Positions 9,125-19,099 of a stretch of 44,731 nt of DNA are shown here, piece after piece. The notes below the pieces were generated by a model. It was given only the letters and a program-made list of their open reading frames with translations, was not told the origin of the DNA and did no database searches. The stretch is from contig JAJPIW010000009.1 in assembly GCA_021324575.1 (NCBI GenBank), positions 1 through 44,731 of the forward strand. Direction: 5' to 3'. Both the position numbers and the translations under genes were made by a program. The DNA is from Intrasporangiaceae bacterium (GTDB taxonomy: Bacteria > Actinomycetota > Actinomycetes > Actinomycetales > Dermatophilaceae). Position 1 is the first letter of the stretch. Each line of letters opens with the position of its first letter.

Positions 9125-9304
9125 CTATGGGGGGAGGCGAAATGGCTGGGTCCGGGCCCGCAGAGTCCTCAGCGAACGGGTTGATGACTCGTATGCCGCG
9201 CACGTCCGGCCCGCGCCGAGGTCCTCGGTCCACAGCTCGTCGAGAGCCCGGATTCGGGCGCGGCGCAAGGTCTCCGCGTCCACCGTGATCGTCAGGTTGG
9301 CCAC
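9125..9304 (-). pseudogene. Truncated VapB-like antitoxin remnant
   Basis: A GTG at 9304 opens a 59-residue frame. Its first 21 residues, VANLTITVDAETLRRARIRA, match the N-terminus of small ribbon-helix-helix-type antitoxins that pair with PIN-domain toxins. After residue 21 the similarity stops: the expected helix is replaced by unrelated residues and a Pro/Arg-rich end. No toxin follows downstream on this strand. It is probably the broken 5' end of an antitoxin gene; whether it is still translated cannot be told. Confidence 0.45.
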
Positions 9305-9348
9305 ACTCCAGTGTCACTCGGGTCCCGTGTAGCACGGGTCTTCTGGTC

Positions 9349-11623
<2,275 letters not shown>

Positions 11624-11779
11624 CGGCGGCGCGCGGGGCTAACATGGCGGTCGGGCGCGCAGGACCGCCCGACGTCCGCTCGAAGGGGCTCAGCCCTCCT
11701 GCACGCAGTTTCTGATTGTCGACCGACCTCCTTTCCTCGGCCCGACCTTCGCGGACACCGGGCCCGGAAGGAGGCCGTC
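11624..11779 (+). promoter_or_regulatory. Leader region of the ankyrin gene with two hairpins
   Basis: No gene is visible here. GTCGGGCG (11650-11657) pairs with CGCCCGAC (11666-11673), and GGGCT (11686-11690) pairs with AGCCC (11692-11696). TAACAT at 11640-11645 could be a -10 box, giving a leader of about 125 nt that ends in a strong GGAAGGAGG ribosome binding site 5 nt before the ATG at 11780. The hairpins could instead terminate transcription of the former toxin gene. Confidence 0.3.
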
Positions 11780-13003
11780 ATGGCCAGCTCACTGCCCGAC
11801 CGTCCGTCCGTCGACCGGCTCCGCAAGGACGCCCGTCGCCTCCAGGACTCCCTGTCCACCGGCTCACGACGGGCCACCGCGCTCGTCCGTCGCTGGCACC
11901 CGCAACCCGACGCGGCGCTGGCGACGCCGGGCCGGTTCCGTCTCCACGACGCCCAGCTGACGGTGGCCCGCCGCTATGGCTTCTCGGGGTGGCCAGCCAT
12001 GGTCCACTTCGTCGAGCTGGCCGCGACGATCAGCCGCTTCCCCGGGTCGGTGGCCGACGAGGGCCTCGAACCTGCGGACCGGTTCACCGTCCTGGCCTGC
12101 CTGCGCTACGACGAGTCCGACTCGCCGGAACGCTGGCAGCAGGCGGCTGCGCTCCTGGCCGCCGACCCGACGCTCGTCGACCGGTCCGTGTGGACGGCTG
12201 CGGCCGCGATGGACCTCCCGGCACTGCGGCGGCACCTCGTGGGCGACCCCTCGAGCGCGACCCGGCCGGCTGGACCCTTCGAGTGGCCCCCGCTGCTGTA
12301 CGTCACCTATTCACGGGCACCCGTCGGGCGGACCTCCGCGGAGGTGGCCGAGGTCGTGACCCTCCTGCTCGACGCCGGCGCCGACCCGGACACCGGCTAC
12401 CTGTGGGGCGGTCTCGCGACGCCGTTCACGGCGCTCACCGGGGCGTTCGGGGAAGGCGAGCAGGGTCCCCGGCGCCAGCCACCCCACCCCCACGCGCAAG
12501 CGGTCGCCCGGCTGCTGCTCGACCGGGGCGCCGACCCCAACGACGGCCAGAGCCTCTACAACCGGATGTTCAGCCCGGGCAACGACCACCTCGAGCTGCT
12601 CTTCGCGTACGGGCTGGGCACGAGAACCGGCGGGCCGTGGTTCCGCCGGCTTGGCGAGGCCCTGGAGACGCCCGCCGAGATGATGCGCCGCCAGGTGGAC
12701 TGGGCCGCGCGGCACGGCTTCGTCGAGCGGCTCGACCTCCTGGCCCGGCACGGCGTCGACGTGTCCGGCGTCGAGGCGGTGACCTGGCGGGTGCCGGCCG
12801 ACGTGGACGTGTTGCTGGGCGGCCGGACGGCGCTCCACGCGGCGGCGTGGGAGGGCGACCTGAACCGGATCCGGGCGCTGCTGGCGGCCGGGGCGGACCC
12901 TGCCGTGCACGACGACGCCTACGGCACGACGCCGCTGGCCTGGGCCGAGCACGCCTTCCAGACCGAGGCCGCCGACCTGCTCCGCCCGCTCACGCCTCAA
13001 TGA
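11780..13003 (+). CDS. Ankyrin-repeat protein
   Basis: A 407-residue cytoplasmic protein without a signal peptide. Residues 1-75 form a basic helical N-terminal region found in front of many actinobacterial ankyrin proteins (DRPSVDRLRKDARRLQ, RYGFSGWPA). Ankyrin-type helix pairs follow, most clearly AEVVTLLLDAGADPDTG, AVARLLLDRGADPNDG and, near the C-terminus, GRTALHAAAWEGDLNRIRALLAAGADP. Such repeats bind partner proteins; the partner is unknown. The ATG at 11780 has an excellent GGAAGGAGG ribosome binding site. It precedes the acyl-CoA synthetase on the same strand with a 109-nt gap, so they may not be co-transcribed. Confidence 0.85.
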   Translation: MASSLPDRPSVDRLRKDARRLQDSLSTGSRRATALVRRWHPQPDAALATPGRFRLHDAQLTVARRYGFSGWPAMVHFVELAATISRFPGSVADEGLEPADRFTVLACLRYDESDSPERWQQAAALLAADPTLVDRSVWTAAAAMDLPALRRHLVGDPSSATRPAGPFEWPPLLYVTYSRAPVGRTSAEVAEVVTLLLDAGADPDTGYLWGGLATPFTALTGAFGEGEQGPRRQPPHPHAQAVARLLLDRGADPNDGQSLYNRMFSPGNDHLELLFAYGLGTRTGGPWFRRLGEALETPAEMMRRQVDWAARHGFVERLDLLARHGVDVSGVEAVTWRVPADVDVLLGGRTALHAAAWEGDLNRIRALLAAGADPAVHDDAYGTTPLAWAEHAFQTEAADLLRPLTPQ

Positions 13004-13112
13004 GGTGACGAAAGCACGAGGAGTTGCCCTTTCACAGCCCAGTTGGGCGATATCCGGGCCACAATGGCGCCACGAGCGCCACGTTGCCCCGTTTCCCGAA
13101 AGCAGGTCACCG

Positions 13113-14612
13113 ATGACCAACCTCGCGAACAACCTCGTCCGCACGGCCCAGCACCACCCCGACAAGGCCGCCATCACCCTCGAGGGCCAGTCGCTCTCGT
13201 ATGCCGCGTTGCTGGTGCTCGCGAGCAAGGCCGCCGGCAACCTCCGCAAGGCAGGCCTGCAAACGGGAGACCGGGTCGCCCTCATCCTGCCCAATGTCCC
13301 GGCATACCCGATCCTGTTCTTCGGGACGCTCCTCGCCGGCGGAATCGTCGTCCCGATGAACCCGCTGCTCAAGGCCGGCGAGATCGACTACTACTTCACC
13401 GACAGTGGGGCGAAGTTCGCCTTCGTCTGGCCCGACTTCGTGGCCGAGGCCGAAGCCGGTGCCCAGAACCAGGGGACCCAGGTCGTCGAGTGCGGCCTGA
13501 TGGGGCCCAAGCCGGGCGCGTTCGTCGAGGACGGCCGGCCGATCTCGGTGCCCGAGGAGCGGGCTGATGACGACACCTGCCTGATCCTCTACACGTCAGG
13601 GACGACCGGCCGACCCAAGGGTGCCGAGCTGACCCACGCCAACATCAACCTCAACGCGCGCCGCTGCGTCGACGACATCCTGAAGGTGTCCCCCGACGAC
13701 ATCATCATGGGCTGCCTCCCGCTCTTCCATGTCTTCGGGCTCGTCGTCGGCCTGCAGGCGGCGGTCATCGCGGGCGCCTCGCTAGCCCTGATCCCGCGGT
13801 TCGACCCGGCCAAGGCGATCGAGGTGATCGGCAGCCAGGGCGTGACCATCATGCAGGGCGTACCGACGATGTATGCCGCCATCCTCAACCACCCGGCCGG
13901 GGACACCCTGGACGCCTCGCACCTTCGCATCTGCGCCTCGGGCGGCTCGGCAATGCCGCACGAGGTGCAGAGCGGCTTCGAGAAGAAGTTCGGGTGCATC
14001 ATCCTCGAGGGCTACGGCCTGTCCGAGACCTCACCCGTGGCGTCGTTCAACCTGCCCGACCGCGAGCGCAAACCCGGGACCATCGGCCTGCAGATCCCGG
14101 GCTGCGAGATGCGGCTCGAGGATCCCGAGGGCAAGGTCGTCGGCGTCGGGGAGGTCGGCGAGATCGCCATCAGGGGCGACAACGTCATGAAGGGCTACTG
14201 GGGCAAGCCCGAAGCGACGGCCGAGGCGATCCGTGACGGTTGGTTCCACACCGGCGACCTGGCAACCGTCGACGACGAGGGCTACTACACGATCGTCGAC
14301 CGCAAGAAGGACCTGATCATCCGCGGCGGCCTCAACGTCTATCCGCGGGAGGTCGAGGAGCTGCTCTACACCCACCCGGACGTCCTCGAAGCTGCTGTCG
14401 TGGCCGTGCCGGACGCGTTCTACGGCGAGGAGATCGGCGCCGCCATCGCCTTCCGGCCGGGTGCGACGGCGACCCTCGAGGACGTCAAGGCGTGGTCCAA
14501 GGAACGGATCGCGGCATACAAGTACCCCCGCCACCTGTGGCAGGTCGACGAGCTCCCCAAGGGCCCGACCGGCAAGATCCTCCGGCGCGAGGTCCACAAG
14601 CCCGACGCCTGA
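13113..14612 (+). CDS. Long-chain-fatty-acid-CoA ligase / AMP-forming acyl-CoA synthetase
   Basis: A 499-residue ANL-superfamily adenylating enzyme. It activates a carboxylate to the acyl-AMP and then the CoA thioester. The ATP-binding P-loop is YTSGTTGRPKGAE, followed by the A4/A5 motifs (EGYGLSETSP), GWFHTGDLA, the hinge DRKKDLIIRGGLNVYP and the catalytic C-terminal lysine in PKGPTGKILRRE. Length and motif order resemble FadD-like medium/long-chain ligases; exact substrate cannot be read. The ATG at 13113 has a weak AGCAGGT upstream. Four octamer copies occur (13199, 13310, 13871, 14512), all at Tyr-Ala or Ala-Tyr codon pairs. Confidence 0.92.
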   Translation: MTNLANNLVRTAQHHPDKAAITLEGQSLSYAALLVLASKAAGNLRKAGLQTGDRVALILPNVPAYPILFFGTLLAGGIVVPMNPLLKAGEIDYYFTDSGAKFAFVWPDFVAEAEAGAQNQGTQVVECGLMGPKPGAFVEDGRPISVPEERADDDTCLILYTSGTTGRPKGAELTHANINLNARRCVDDILKVSPDDIIMGCLPLFHVFGLVVGLQAAVIAGASLALIPRFDPAKAIEVIGSQGVTIMQGVPTMYAAILNHPAGDTLDASHLRICASGGSAMPHEVQSGFEKKFGCIILEGYGLSETSPVASFNLPDRERKPGTIGLQIPGCEMRLEDPEGKVVGVGEVGEIAIRGDNVMKGYWGKPEATAEAIRDGWFHTGDLATVDDEGYYTIVDRKKDLIIRGGLNVYPREVEELLYTHPDVLEAAVVAVPDAFYGEEIGAAIAFRPGATATLEDVKAWSKERIAAYKYPRHLWQVDELPKGPTGKILRREVHKPDA

Positions 14613-14636
14613 CCGTTCCCCTTCCCCACCCGCCTC

Positions 14637-14780
14637 GACTTTCCCGCCCCATCCGGAAAAGTCATCCTCGCAAGGCATATCAACCCTTGCGAAGATGACT
14701 TTCCCGCCCCATCCGGAAAAGTCACCCTCGCAAGGCATATCAACCCTTGCGAAGATGACCTTCCCGCCCCATCCGGGAAA
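14637..14780. repeat. 60-bp tandem repeat (2.4 copies) with internal hairpins
   Basis: A 60-nt unit is repeated from 14637 (copies end near 14696 and 14756) with a third partial copy to 14780. The copies are almost identical. Each full unit holds two inverted repeats. GACTTTCC with GGAAAAGTC flanks CGCCCCATCC. TCATC-c-TCGCAAGG (from 14662) pairs with CCTTGCGA-a-GATGA around a 9-nt CATATCAAC loop (14661-14699 and 14721-14759). The block sits between convergent genes, so it could act as a bidirectional terminator. All six frames are open because 60 is a multiple of three; I see no coding signal. Confidence 0.9.
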
Positions 14781-14818
14781 GGTGAGGCGGCCGTATGCCG
14801 GAGCGGCACTGGAAAGCG

Positions 14819-15841
14819 TCAGGCCGGGTGGGCGCGGCGCAACGAGTGCCACCCGCCGGCGGGGCGGCCGACAATGAGCGCGGCGACCAGGACGACCACG
14901 AAGCCGACCAGCTGCGGCCAGGCGAGCGACTCGGACAGGACGAGCACCCCGAGCACCACCGACACGACGGGGATGAGGTAGGTGACCGTCGAGCTGACCA
15001 CCGCGCCGGCGTCCCGGACGACGTCGAACTGGAGCATGTAGGCCAGGCCGGTACCCACGGCGCCGAGGACGAGGATGGCCACCACCGCCACCCACACGGT
15101 TCGGGAGCCGGCAGCGGCGTGGACCGACCACGGGGCGTCGAGGCGGTCGCGCTGGGTCCACCACCAGATGAGGGTCATCGGCACCATGAGCACCGAGCCG
15201 CAGAGGATGACAGCCGCAGGTTGCGACAGTCCGCCGAAGTCGGTCCTGCCGAGGAAGCGCCGGATGTACGGCCATCCCACCCCATAGCTCGCACCGCCGA
15301 GCAGGGTGATCCCGAAGCCGACGAGGTCGGTGGTGCCACCGGCGTTCCACGGTTCGGTGATGACGAGGACACCGACCAGCCCGAGCGCGACCGCCACGAG
15401 CTTGTCGCGCGTGATCCGCTCGGCCGGGATGAGGAGCAGCGAGAAGATCACCATGGCGATCGGCGTGATCGAGTTGCCGATGCCGGCCAGCGCCGAGGAC
15501 ACCCGCGTCTCGCCCAGCGCGAACATCGTGAACGGGAACGCCGTGAGGAAGAACCCCGAGACGAACAGGTGCCCCCACACCGCCAACCCGCGGGGGAGCC
15601 GGCCGCCGGTCAGCCGGAGCATCGTCAGCACGATGGCGGTGCCGAAGAAGATCCGCATCGCCGAGATCTGGACCGGGGCGAGCGCGCGCAGCCCGAACTT
15701 CATGAGCAGGAAGCTCGACCCCCAGATGAGCGCCAGTGCGAGGAACTTCACCTGCCACGGCACGACCCGCCGACCGCTCCCCGCCGGGGCTGAGGTCCCC
15801 GTGGCGCCACGCACTCCAGCGGCACTCGCCCTCGTGGCCAT
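14819..15841 (-). CDS. EamA/DMT-family transporter
   Basis: A 340-residue inner-membrane protein with about ten hydrophobic helices in two EamA halves (first from ALIWGSSFLLMKFGL, second from ITLLGGASYGVGW). The repeated core ends in conserved ALIVGRP. Members export amino acids, metabolites or drugs; no substrate can be assigned. The ATG at 15841 has AGGAGG 9 nt upstream; an ATG at 15859 would add six residues but overlaps that site. A Thr/Ser/Gly-rich stretch of about 25 residues precedes helix 1. It converges on the acyl-CoA synthetase across the 60-bp repeats. Confidence 0.88.
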   Translation of the reverse strand: MATRASAAGVRGATGTSAPAGSGRRVVPWQVKFLALALIWGSSFLLMKFGLRALAPVQISAMRIFFGTAIVLTMLRLTGGRLPRGLAVWGHLFVSGFFLTAFPFTMFALGETRVSSALAGIGNSITPIAMVIFSLLLIPAERITRDKLVAVALGLVGVLVITEPWNAGGTTDLVGFGITLLGGASYGVGWPYIRRFLGRTDFGGLSQPAAVILCGSVLMVPMTLIWWWTQRDRLDAPWSVHAAAGSRTVWVAVVAILVLGAVGTGLAYMLQFDVVRDAGAVVSSTVTYLIPVVSVVLGVLVLSESLAWPQLVGFVVVLVAALIVGRPAGGWHSLRRAHPA

Positions 15842-15899
15842 GTTCGTCGTCCTCCTCATCGGTGGGCCGTCAGGCAGCAGGCGGTCCTGCGTCGGCTGG

Positions 15900-16883
15900 T
15901 CATGCGTGGGCCCGGTCGGTCAGCTCGCGCGCGGCCTCCCGCGCTGCCCGTTGAACACTGCGGGCCCCCTCGGGCGTGAGTCCGGCCAGCCCGCACGCCG
16001 GGGTGACGACGAGATCGTCGAGGGTCGGGACGGGCAGCCCGAGCCGGCCCCACGCGGCGGCCAGACCGGCCGCAGCACCGCGTGCGGTGCCGGTCCCGTC
16101 GGTCGGGAGACACCCGGCATACAGCCGTATGCCGGACTCGAGACTCTCCCCGAGCGCCTCCCACTGCGCTGGTCCGAGGAGCGAGGTATCGACGGCCAGC
16201 GCTGACGCAGAGACGTTGCGCAGCAACGGAATCGGCACATCGGCATGGCAACAGTGGACGACGACAGGGCGCTCTCCCGCCGCGTCGACGACCCCGCGTA
16301 GACCTGCGGCGACCCGCTGCCGGTCAACGGCGCGGACCCGGCCGTAGCCCGACGCTGTCGGCAAGGAGCCGCCGAGGACCGAGGGCAGCGCGGGTTCGTC
16401 GAGCTGGACGACGAGATGAGCACCGGGCACCAGCCGCTGGACCTCGGCCAGGTGCCGACGCAGCCCCTCGGCGAGCGACCCGATGAGGTCGCGGGTCGCT
16501 CCGTCGTCGACGAGGGCGCGCTCGCCACGGGTCAGCTCGACGGTCGCCGCGAGGGTCCACGGCCCACAGACCTGGAGCTTGAGGTCCCCGGCATATCCGT
16601 CGAAGGACTCAGCCAGCTCGTCGAGGTCCTCGTGCCAGAGCGACGCGGTGCGGGCTGCGTCCCTCCCCGGCCGGTCGACGAGCCGCCACCCGGCGGGCTG
16701 GAGGTCGACGTGCAGGTCGACCAGCAGTGCCGCGGTCCGTCCGACCAGGTCCGCGCCCGGCCCACGAGCCGGCAGCTCGGGCAGGTAGGGCAGGTCGGGC
16801 TCACCGAAGGTGTCGCGCACCTCGCGAAGGGCCTCGCGGATGTCGGTGCCTGGGAGCGACCCGATCCCGGTGGCTCGGGTCAT
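15900..16883 (-). CDS. Cobalamin-independent methionine-synthase-like protein (MetE C-terminal type)
   Basis: A 327-residue protein equal to only the C-terminal catalytic barrel of MetE. It starts with TRATGIGSLPGTD and contains QLDEPALPSVLGG, the zinc-ligand segment VVVHCCHAD and a late PACGLAG cysteine. Short MetE-C homologues of this kind sit beside ligA in many actinobacteria; M. tuberculosis has one next to ligA (Rv3015c). They may use another methyl donor than folate, so the exact reaction is uncertain. Its ATG overlaps the stop of the PNPOx-fold gene (TCAT at 16880-16883, i.e. ATGA), so the two are translationally coupled. An inverted octamer pair lies at 16115-16134. Confidence 0.82.
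   Translation of the reverse strand: MTRATGIGSLPGTDIREALREVRDTFGEPDLPYLPELPARGPGADLVGRTAALLVDLHVDLQPAGWRLVDRPGRDAARTASLWHEDLDELAESFDGYAGDLKLQVCGPWTLAATVELTRGERALVDDGATRDLIGSLAEGLRRHLAEVQRLVPGAHLVVQLDEPALPSVLGGSLPTASGYGRVRAVDRQRVAAGLRGVVDAAGERPVVVHCCHADVPIPLLRNVSASALAVDTSLLGPAQWEALGESLESGIRLYAGCLPTDGTGTARGAAAGLAAAWGRLGLPVPTLDDLVVTPACGLAGLTPEGARSVQRAAREAARELTDRAHA
16115..16134. repeat. Inverted pair of the GTATGCCG octamer inside a gene
   Basis: CGGCATAC at 16115-16122 and GTATGCCG at 16127-16134 are separated by AGCC, forming an 8-bp stem with a 4-nt loop. It lies within the methionine-synthase-like gene, where it encodes part of SGIRLYAGC. Confidence 0.75.
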
Positions 16884-17554
16884 GGGCGCACCGGGCTCGG
16901 GACGTTGCGCTCGGCGAGCGCTCGTACGCTCGCCGGCACCGGAGCGTCCGGCGGCGAGAAGGGTGCGGTCTGGGGCGGGTCGAAGACGGTCCGGATCGGC
17001 ACGACCCCGACCCATGCGTCGCTCTCCTCCTCAGGCACCGAGGACCAGTCGTCGCGGACCTTGACCGTCCACTGGCCGTCGACGATCGGCAGCGCCATGG
17101 CAAGGGTCGCCGAACGCTCCTTCTTGGTCGTCGGCCGGACCTCATCGGTACGCCCGGGAAGGATTCGCTCGGACAGGTGGTCCAGCGCCGCCTCCTGCTC
17201 GGCGCCAGTCAGAGGTTCCAACCGGCCCGAGACGACCGCCGACCGGTAGTTGGCCGACGACTCGAACGTCGTGTGCGCCACGACGAGACCGTCGATGAGG
17301 GCGACACAGAGAGCCACGGGTGAACCTGCCGCCACCGCACGCAGTGCCCCGGCGCCGGTCGACCCGTGGACGAGGATCCGGTCACCCACCCGCGCGTAGA
17401 GCATGGGCACGACCCATGGCCGCCCGTCGACGACGGTCGACAGGGTGCCGACGAGGCTCGCATCCAGGACGGCGTCGAGCGCGTCCCGCTCGCTGCTGGC
17501 CCGTTCGGGGTGGCGGCCCACGCGCTGTGGGGGGAAGGTCGTCAGGTCGCTCAT
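16880..17554 (-). CDS. Pyridoxamine 5'-phosphate oxidase-fold (FMN-binding split barrel) protein
   Basis: A 224-residue flavoprotein-fold protein. The split-barrel core reads ALDAVLDASLVGTLSTVVDGRPWVVPM, then ALCVALIDGLVVAHTTFESSANYRSAVVSGRLE. The pattern matches PNPOx-like proteins found beside MocR regulators rather than classical PdxH. It may act in vitamin B6 salvage or as a flavin reductase; this is inferred. It is transcribed divergently from the MocR gene across an 80-nt region that contains repeated AGTGGTCC-like sites. The 3' end overlaps the MetE-like gene by 4 nt. Confidence 0.82.
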   Translation of the reverse strand: MSDLTTFPPQRVGRHPERASSERDALDAVLDASLVGTLSTVVDGRPWVVPMLYARVGDRILVHGSTGAGALRAVAAGSPVALCVALIDGLVVAHTTFESSANYRSAVVSGRLEPLTGAEQEAALDHLSERILPGRTDEVRPTTKKERSATLAMALPIVDGQWTVKVRDDWSSVPEEESDAWVGVVPIRTVFDPPQTAPFSPPDAPVPASVRALAERNVPSPVRP

Positions 17555-17572
17555 GGAACCATCCAACACCCC

Positions 17573-17622
17573 CAAGTGGTCCTCATCAAAGATCCACTTG
17601 TCAGCACGATCGATGGACCAGT
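17573..17622. promoter_or_regulatory. Putative MocR/PdxR-type operator cluster
   Basis: Three related sites lie between the divergent genes. AAGTGGTCC (17574-17582) is on the plus strand. AAGTGGATC (17592-17600) and ACTGGTCC (17615-17622) are read on the minus strand. The first two form the inverted repeat CAAGTGG-N14-CCACTTG. The AAGTGGWCC core resembles, as I recall it, the PdxR box of Corynebacterium. Their position suggests the MocR protein controls both promoters. Confidence 0.55.
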
Positions 17623-17627
17623 ATCGT
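17598..17627 (+). promoter_or_regulatory. Putative promoter of the mocR-like gene (leaderless)
   Basis: TTGTCA (17598-17603) and TATCGT (17622-17627) are spaced by 18 bp. The -10 box is 7 nt from the ATG at 17635, so the transcript would begin at or beside the start codon. The operator half-sites overlap both boxes. Confidence 0.5.
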
Positions 17628-17634
17628 CCGCCGT

Positions 17635-19068
17635 ATGCCGCGCACGGCCACTCACGTCGGCGTCCCGCTGACCCTGGCGCCGGGAGCCGACCCGCTCCGC
17701 CACCGGGTCGCCGACGCCATCGTCCGGGCTCTGCAGGACGGGCGGCTGCGGCCCGGGGACCGGCTGCCGTCGACCCGCATCCTGGCCGGCGACCTCGGCG
17801 TCTCGCGCGGCCCGGTCGTGGCGGCATACGACGAGCTGGTCGCCGCCGGCTTCGTCGTCGCCCGAGCGGGCTCCGGTGCGGTCGTGGCCGACGGTGCCGA
17901 CCGCGCTGCCCTGGCCGGGGCGGCCACCCACGTCCCGGCCTGCGGGCCCAGCGACCCCCGGGGTCCGACCGCCGCAGCCCCCGAGCCTCGGTGGGACCTG
18001 CGCCCGGGCCGCCCGGACACCACCCTGCTCGACCCCACCGCCTGGCGCCGCGCGTGGCGCCGCGCCGGGTCGGTCGTACCCGGCGACGAGGGCTGCTCCC
18101 CCGCACCCGCGCACTCGGCGCTCCGGCAGGCCCTCGCCGAGCACCTGCGCCGCAGCCGCGGCATCGGTCTGACCGCTGAGGACCTCCTCGTCGTGCCGGG
18201 CGTCGCCGCCTCGCTGCACGCCCTGCCCACCGCGCTGGGTCTCGTCGGCCGGCGGATCGCGCTCGAGGACCCCGGATACGTCGAGGCGTGGACAACCTTC
18301 GACCGCGCGGGAGTCGGGGTCCAGGGCATCCCGGTCGACGACGACGGGCTCGACCCGGCCCTGCTCGGTCGGGGCGTCGGCGCCGCATACGTGACGCCGT
18401 CGCACCAGTACCCCCTCGGTGCGCGCATGCCGGTCACCCGCCGCGTCGAGCTGCTCACCTGGGCTCGCGCGAACGACGCGATCGTCATCGAGGACGACTA
18501 CGACGGCGAGTTCCGCTACGACGTCTCTCCCCTGCCGGCGCTCCGCTCGCTCCCCGGCGCAGCCGACCAGGTCCTCTACATCGGCACCGCGTCCAAGCTG
18601 ATCGCGCCGTCGCTTCGCGTGGCGTGGCTCGCACCGCCACCGCACCTCCGCGAGGCCGTGCGCCTCGAGCTCGAGGTCCGCGGTCTCGTCGTCAACGAGG
18701 CCACCGGGCTAGCCCTGGCCCACTTCATCGAGTCCGGTTCTCTCGCAACACATCACGCGCGGGCGACGCGGACGTATGCCGCACGCCGGGCCGCGCTCGT
18801 CGAGGCCGTCACCCGGCGGCTGCCCGGCCTTCCGCTGTCCGGTGTCGACGCCGGGCTACACGTCGTGCTCAGGCTCCCGGACGAGGTCGACGACCTCGTC
18901 CTCGTGACAACGCTGGAGGCCCGGGGGCTACTGGCCAGCCCGTTGTCCGCCTACTGCGCGACGACCCACCAGTCCGGGCTCGTCCTCTGCTACGCCGGCC
19001 TGCCCGAGACGCGCGCCGACGACGCCGTGCAGGTGCTCACCGACGTCATCGGCGCGGCAGTCGGCTGA
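17635..19068 (+). CDS. MocR/PdxR-like transcription factor (GntR wHTH fused to aminotransferase)
   Basis: A 477-residue MocR-type regulator. Residues 15-80 form a GntR winged helix (LPSTRILAGDLGVSRGPVVAAYDELVAAG). A Pro/Ala linker follows, then a fold-type I aminotransferase-like domain with IVIEDDYDGEFRYD and the PLP-binding lysine K321 in GTASKLIAPSLR. In this family PLP or an amine-PLP adduct is the effector. The ATG at 17635 lies inside a GTATGCCG octamer and a promoter sits 7 nt upstream, so there is no leader. Divergence from the PNPOx-fold gene suggests a PdxR-like role in vitamin B6 control (inference). Confidence 0.88.
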   Translation: MPRTATHVGVPLTLAPGADPLRHRVADAIVRALQDGRLRPGDRLPSTRILAGDLGVSRGPVVAAYDELVAAGFVVARAGSGAVVADGADRAALAGAATHVPACGPSDPRGPTAAAPEPRWDLRPGRPDTTLLDPTAWRRAWRRAGSVVPGDEGCSPAPAHSALRQALAEHLRRSRGIGLTAEDLLVVPGVAASLHALPTALGLVGRRIALEDPGYVEAWTTFDRAGVGVQGIPVDDDGLDPALLGRGVGAAYVTPSHQYPLGARMPVTRRVELLTWARANDAIVIEDDYDGEFRYDVSPLPALRSLPGAADQVLYIGTASKLIAPSLRVAWLAPPPHLREAVRLELEVRGLVVNEATGLALAHFIESGSLATHHARATRTYAARRAALVEAVTRRLPGLPLSGVDAGLHVVLRLPDEVDDLVLVTTLEARGLLASPLSAYCATTHQSGLVLCYAGLPETRADDAVQVLTDVIGAAVG

Positions 19069-19071
19069 ACT

Positions 19072-19087
19072 CCGCGGGCTGCCGCGG
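19072..19087. terminator. Short hairpin between convergent genes
   Basis: CCGCGG-GCTG-CCGCGG lies in the 31-nt gap between the convergent MocR and SRPBCC genes. It could stop transcription from both sides. There is no U tract, and the stem is only 6 bp. Confidence 0.35.
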
Positions 19088-19099
19088 TCGAGGAAGCCC

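Noticed and set aside
14637-14780. Possible CRISPR-like array
   Set aside because: The period of 60 nt has no alternating variable spacers; the entire unit is repeated and contains its own inverted repeats. No cas gene is present.
14031-15758. Long minus-strand open frame spanning the EamA gene, the 60-bp repeats and the acyl-CoA synthetase
   Set aside because: It is a GC-rich shadow: the repeat period is a multiple of three, and the protein has no coherent domain. The real genes in other frames have clear motifs and starts.
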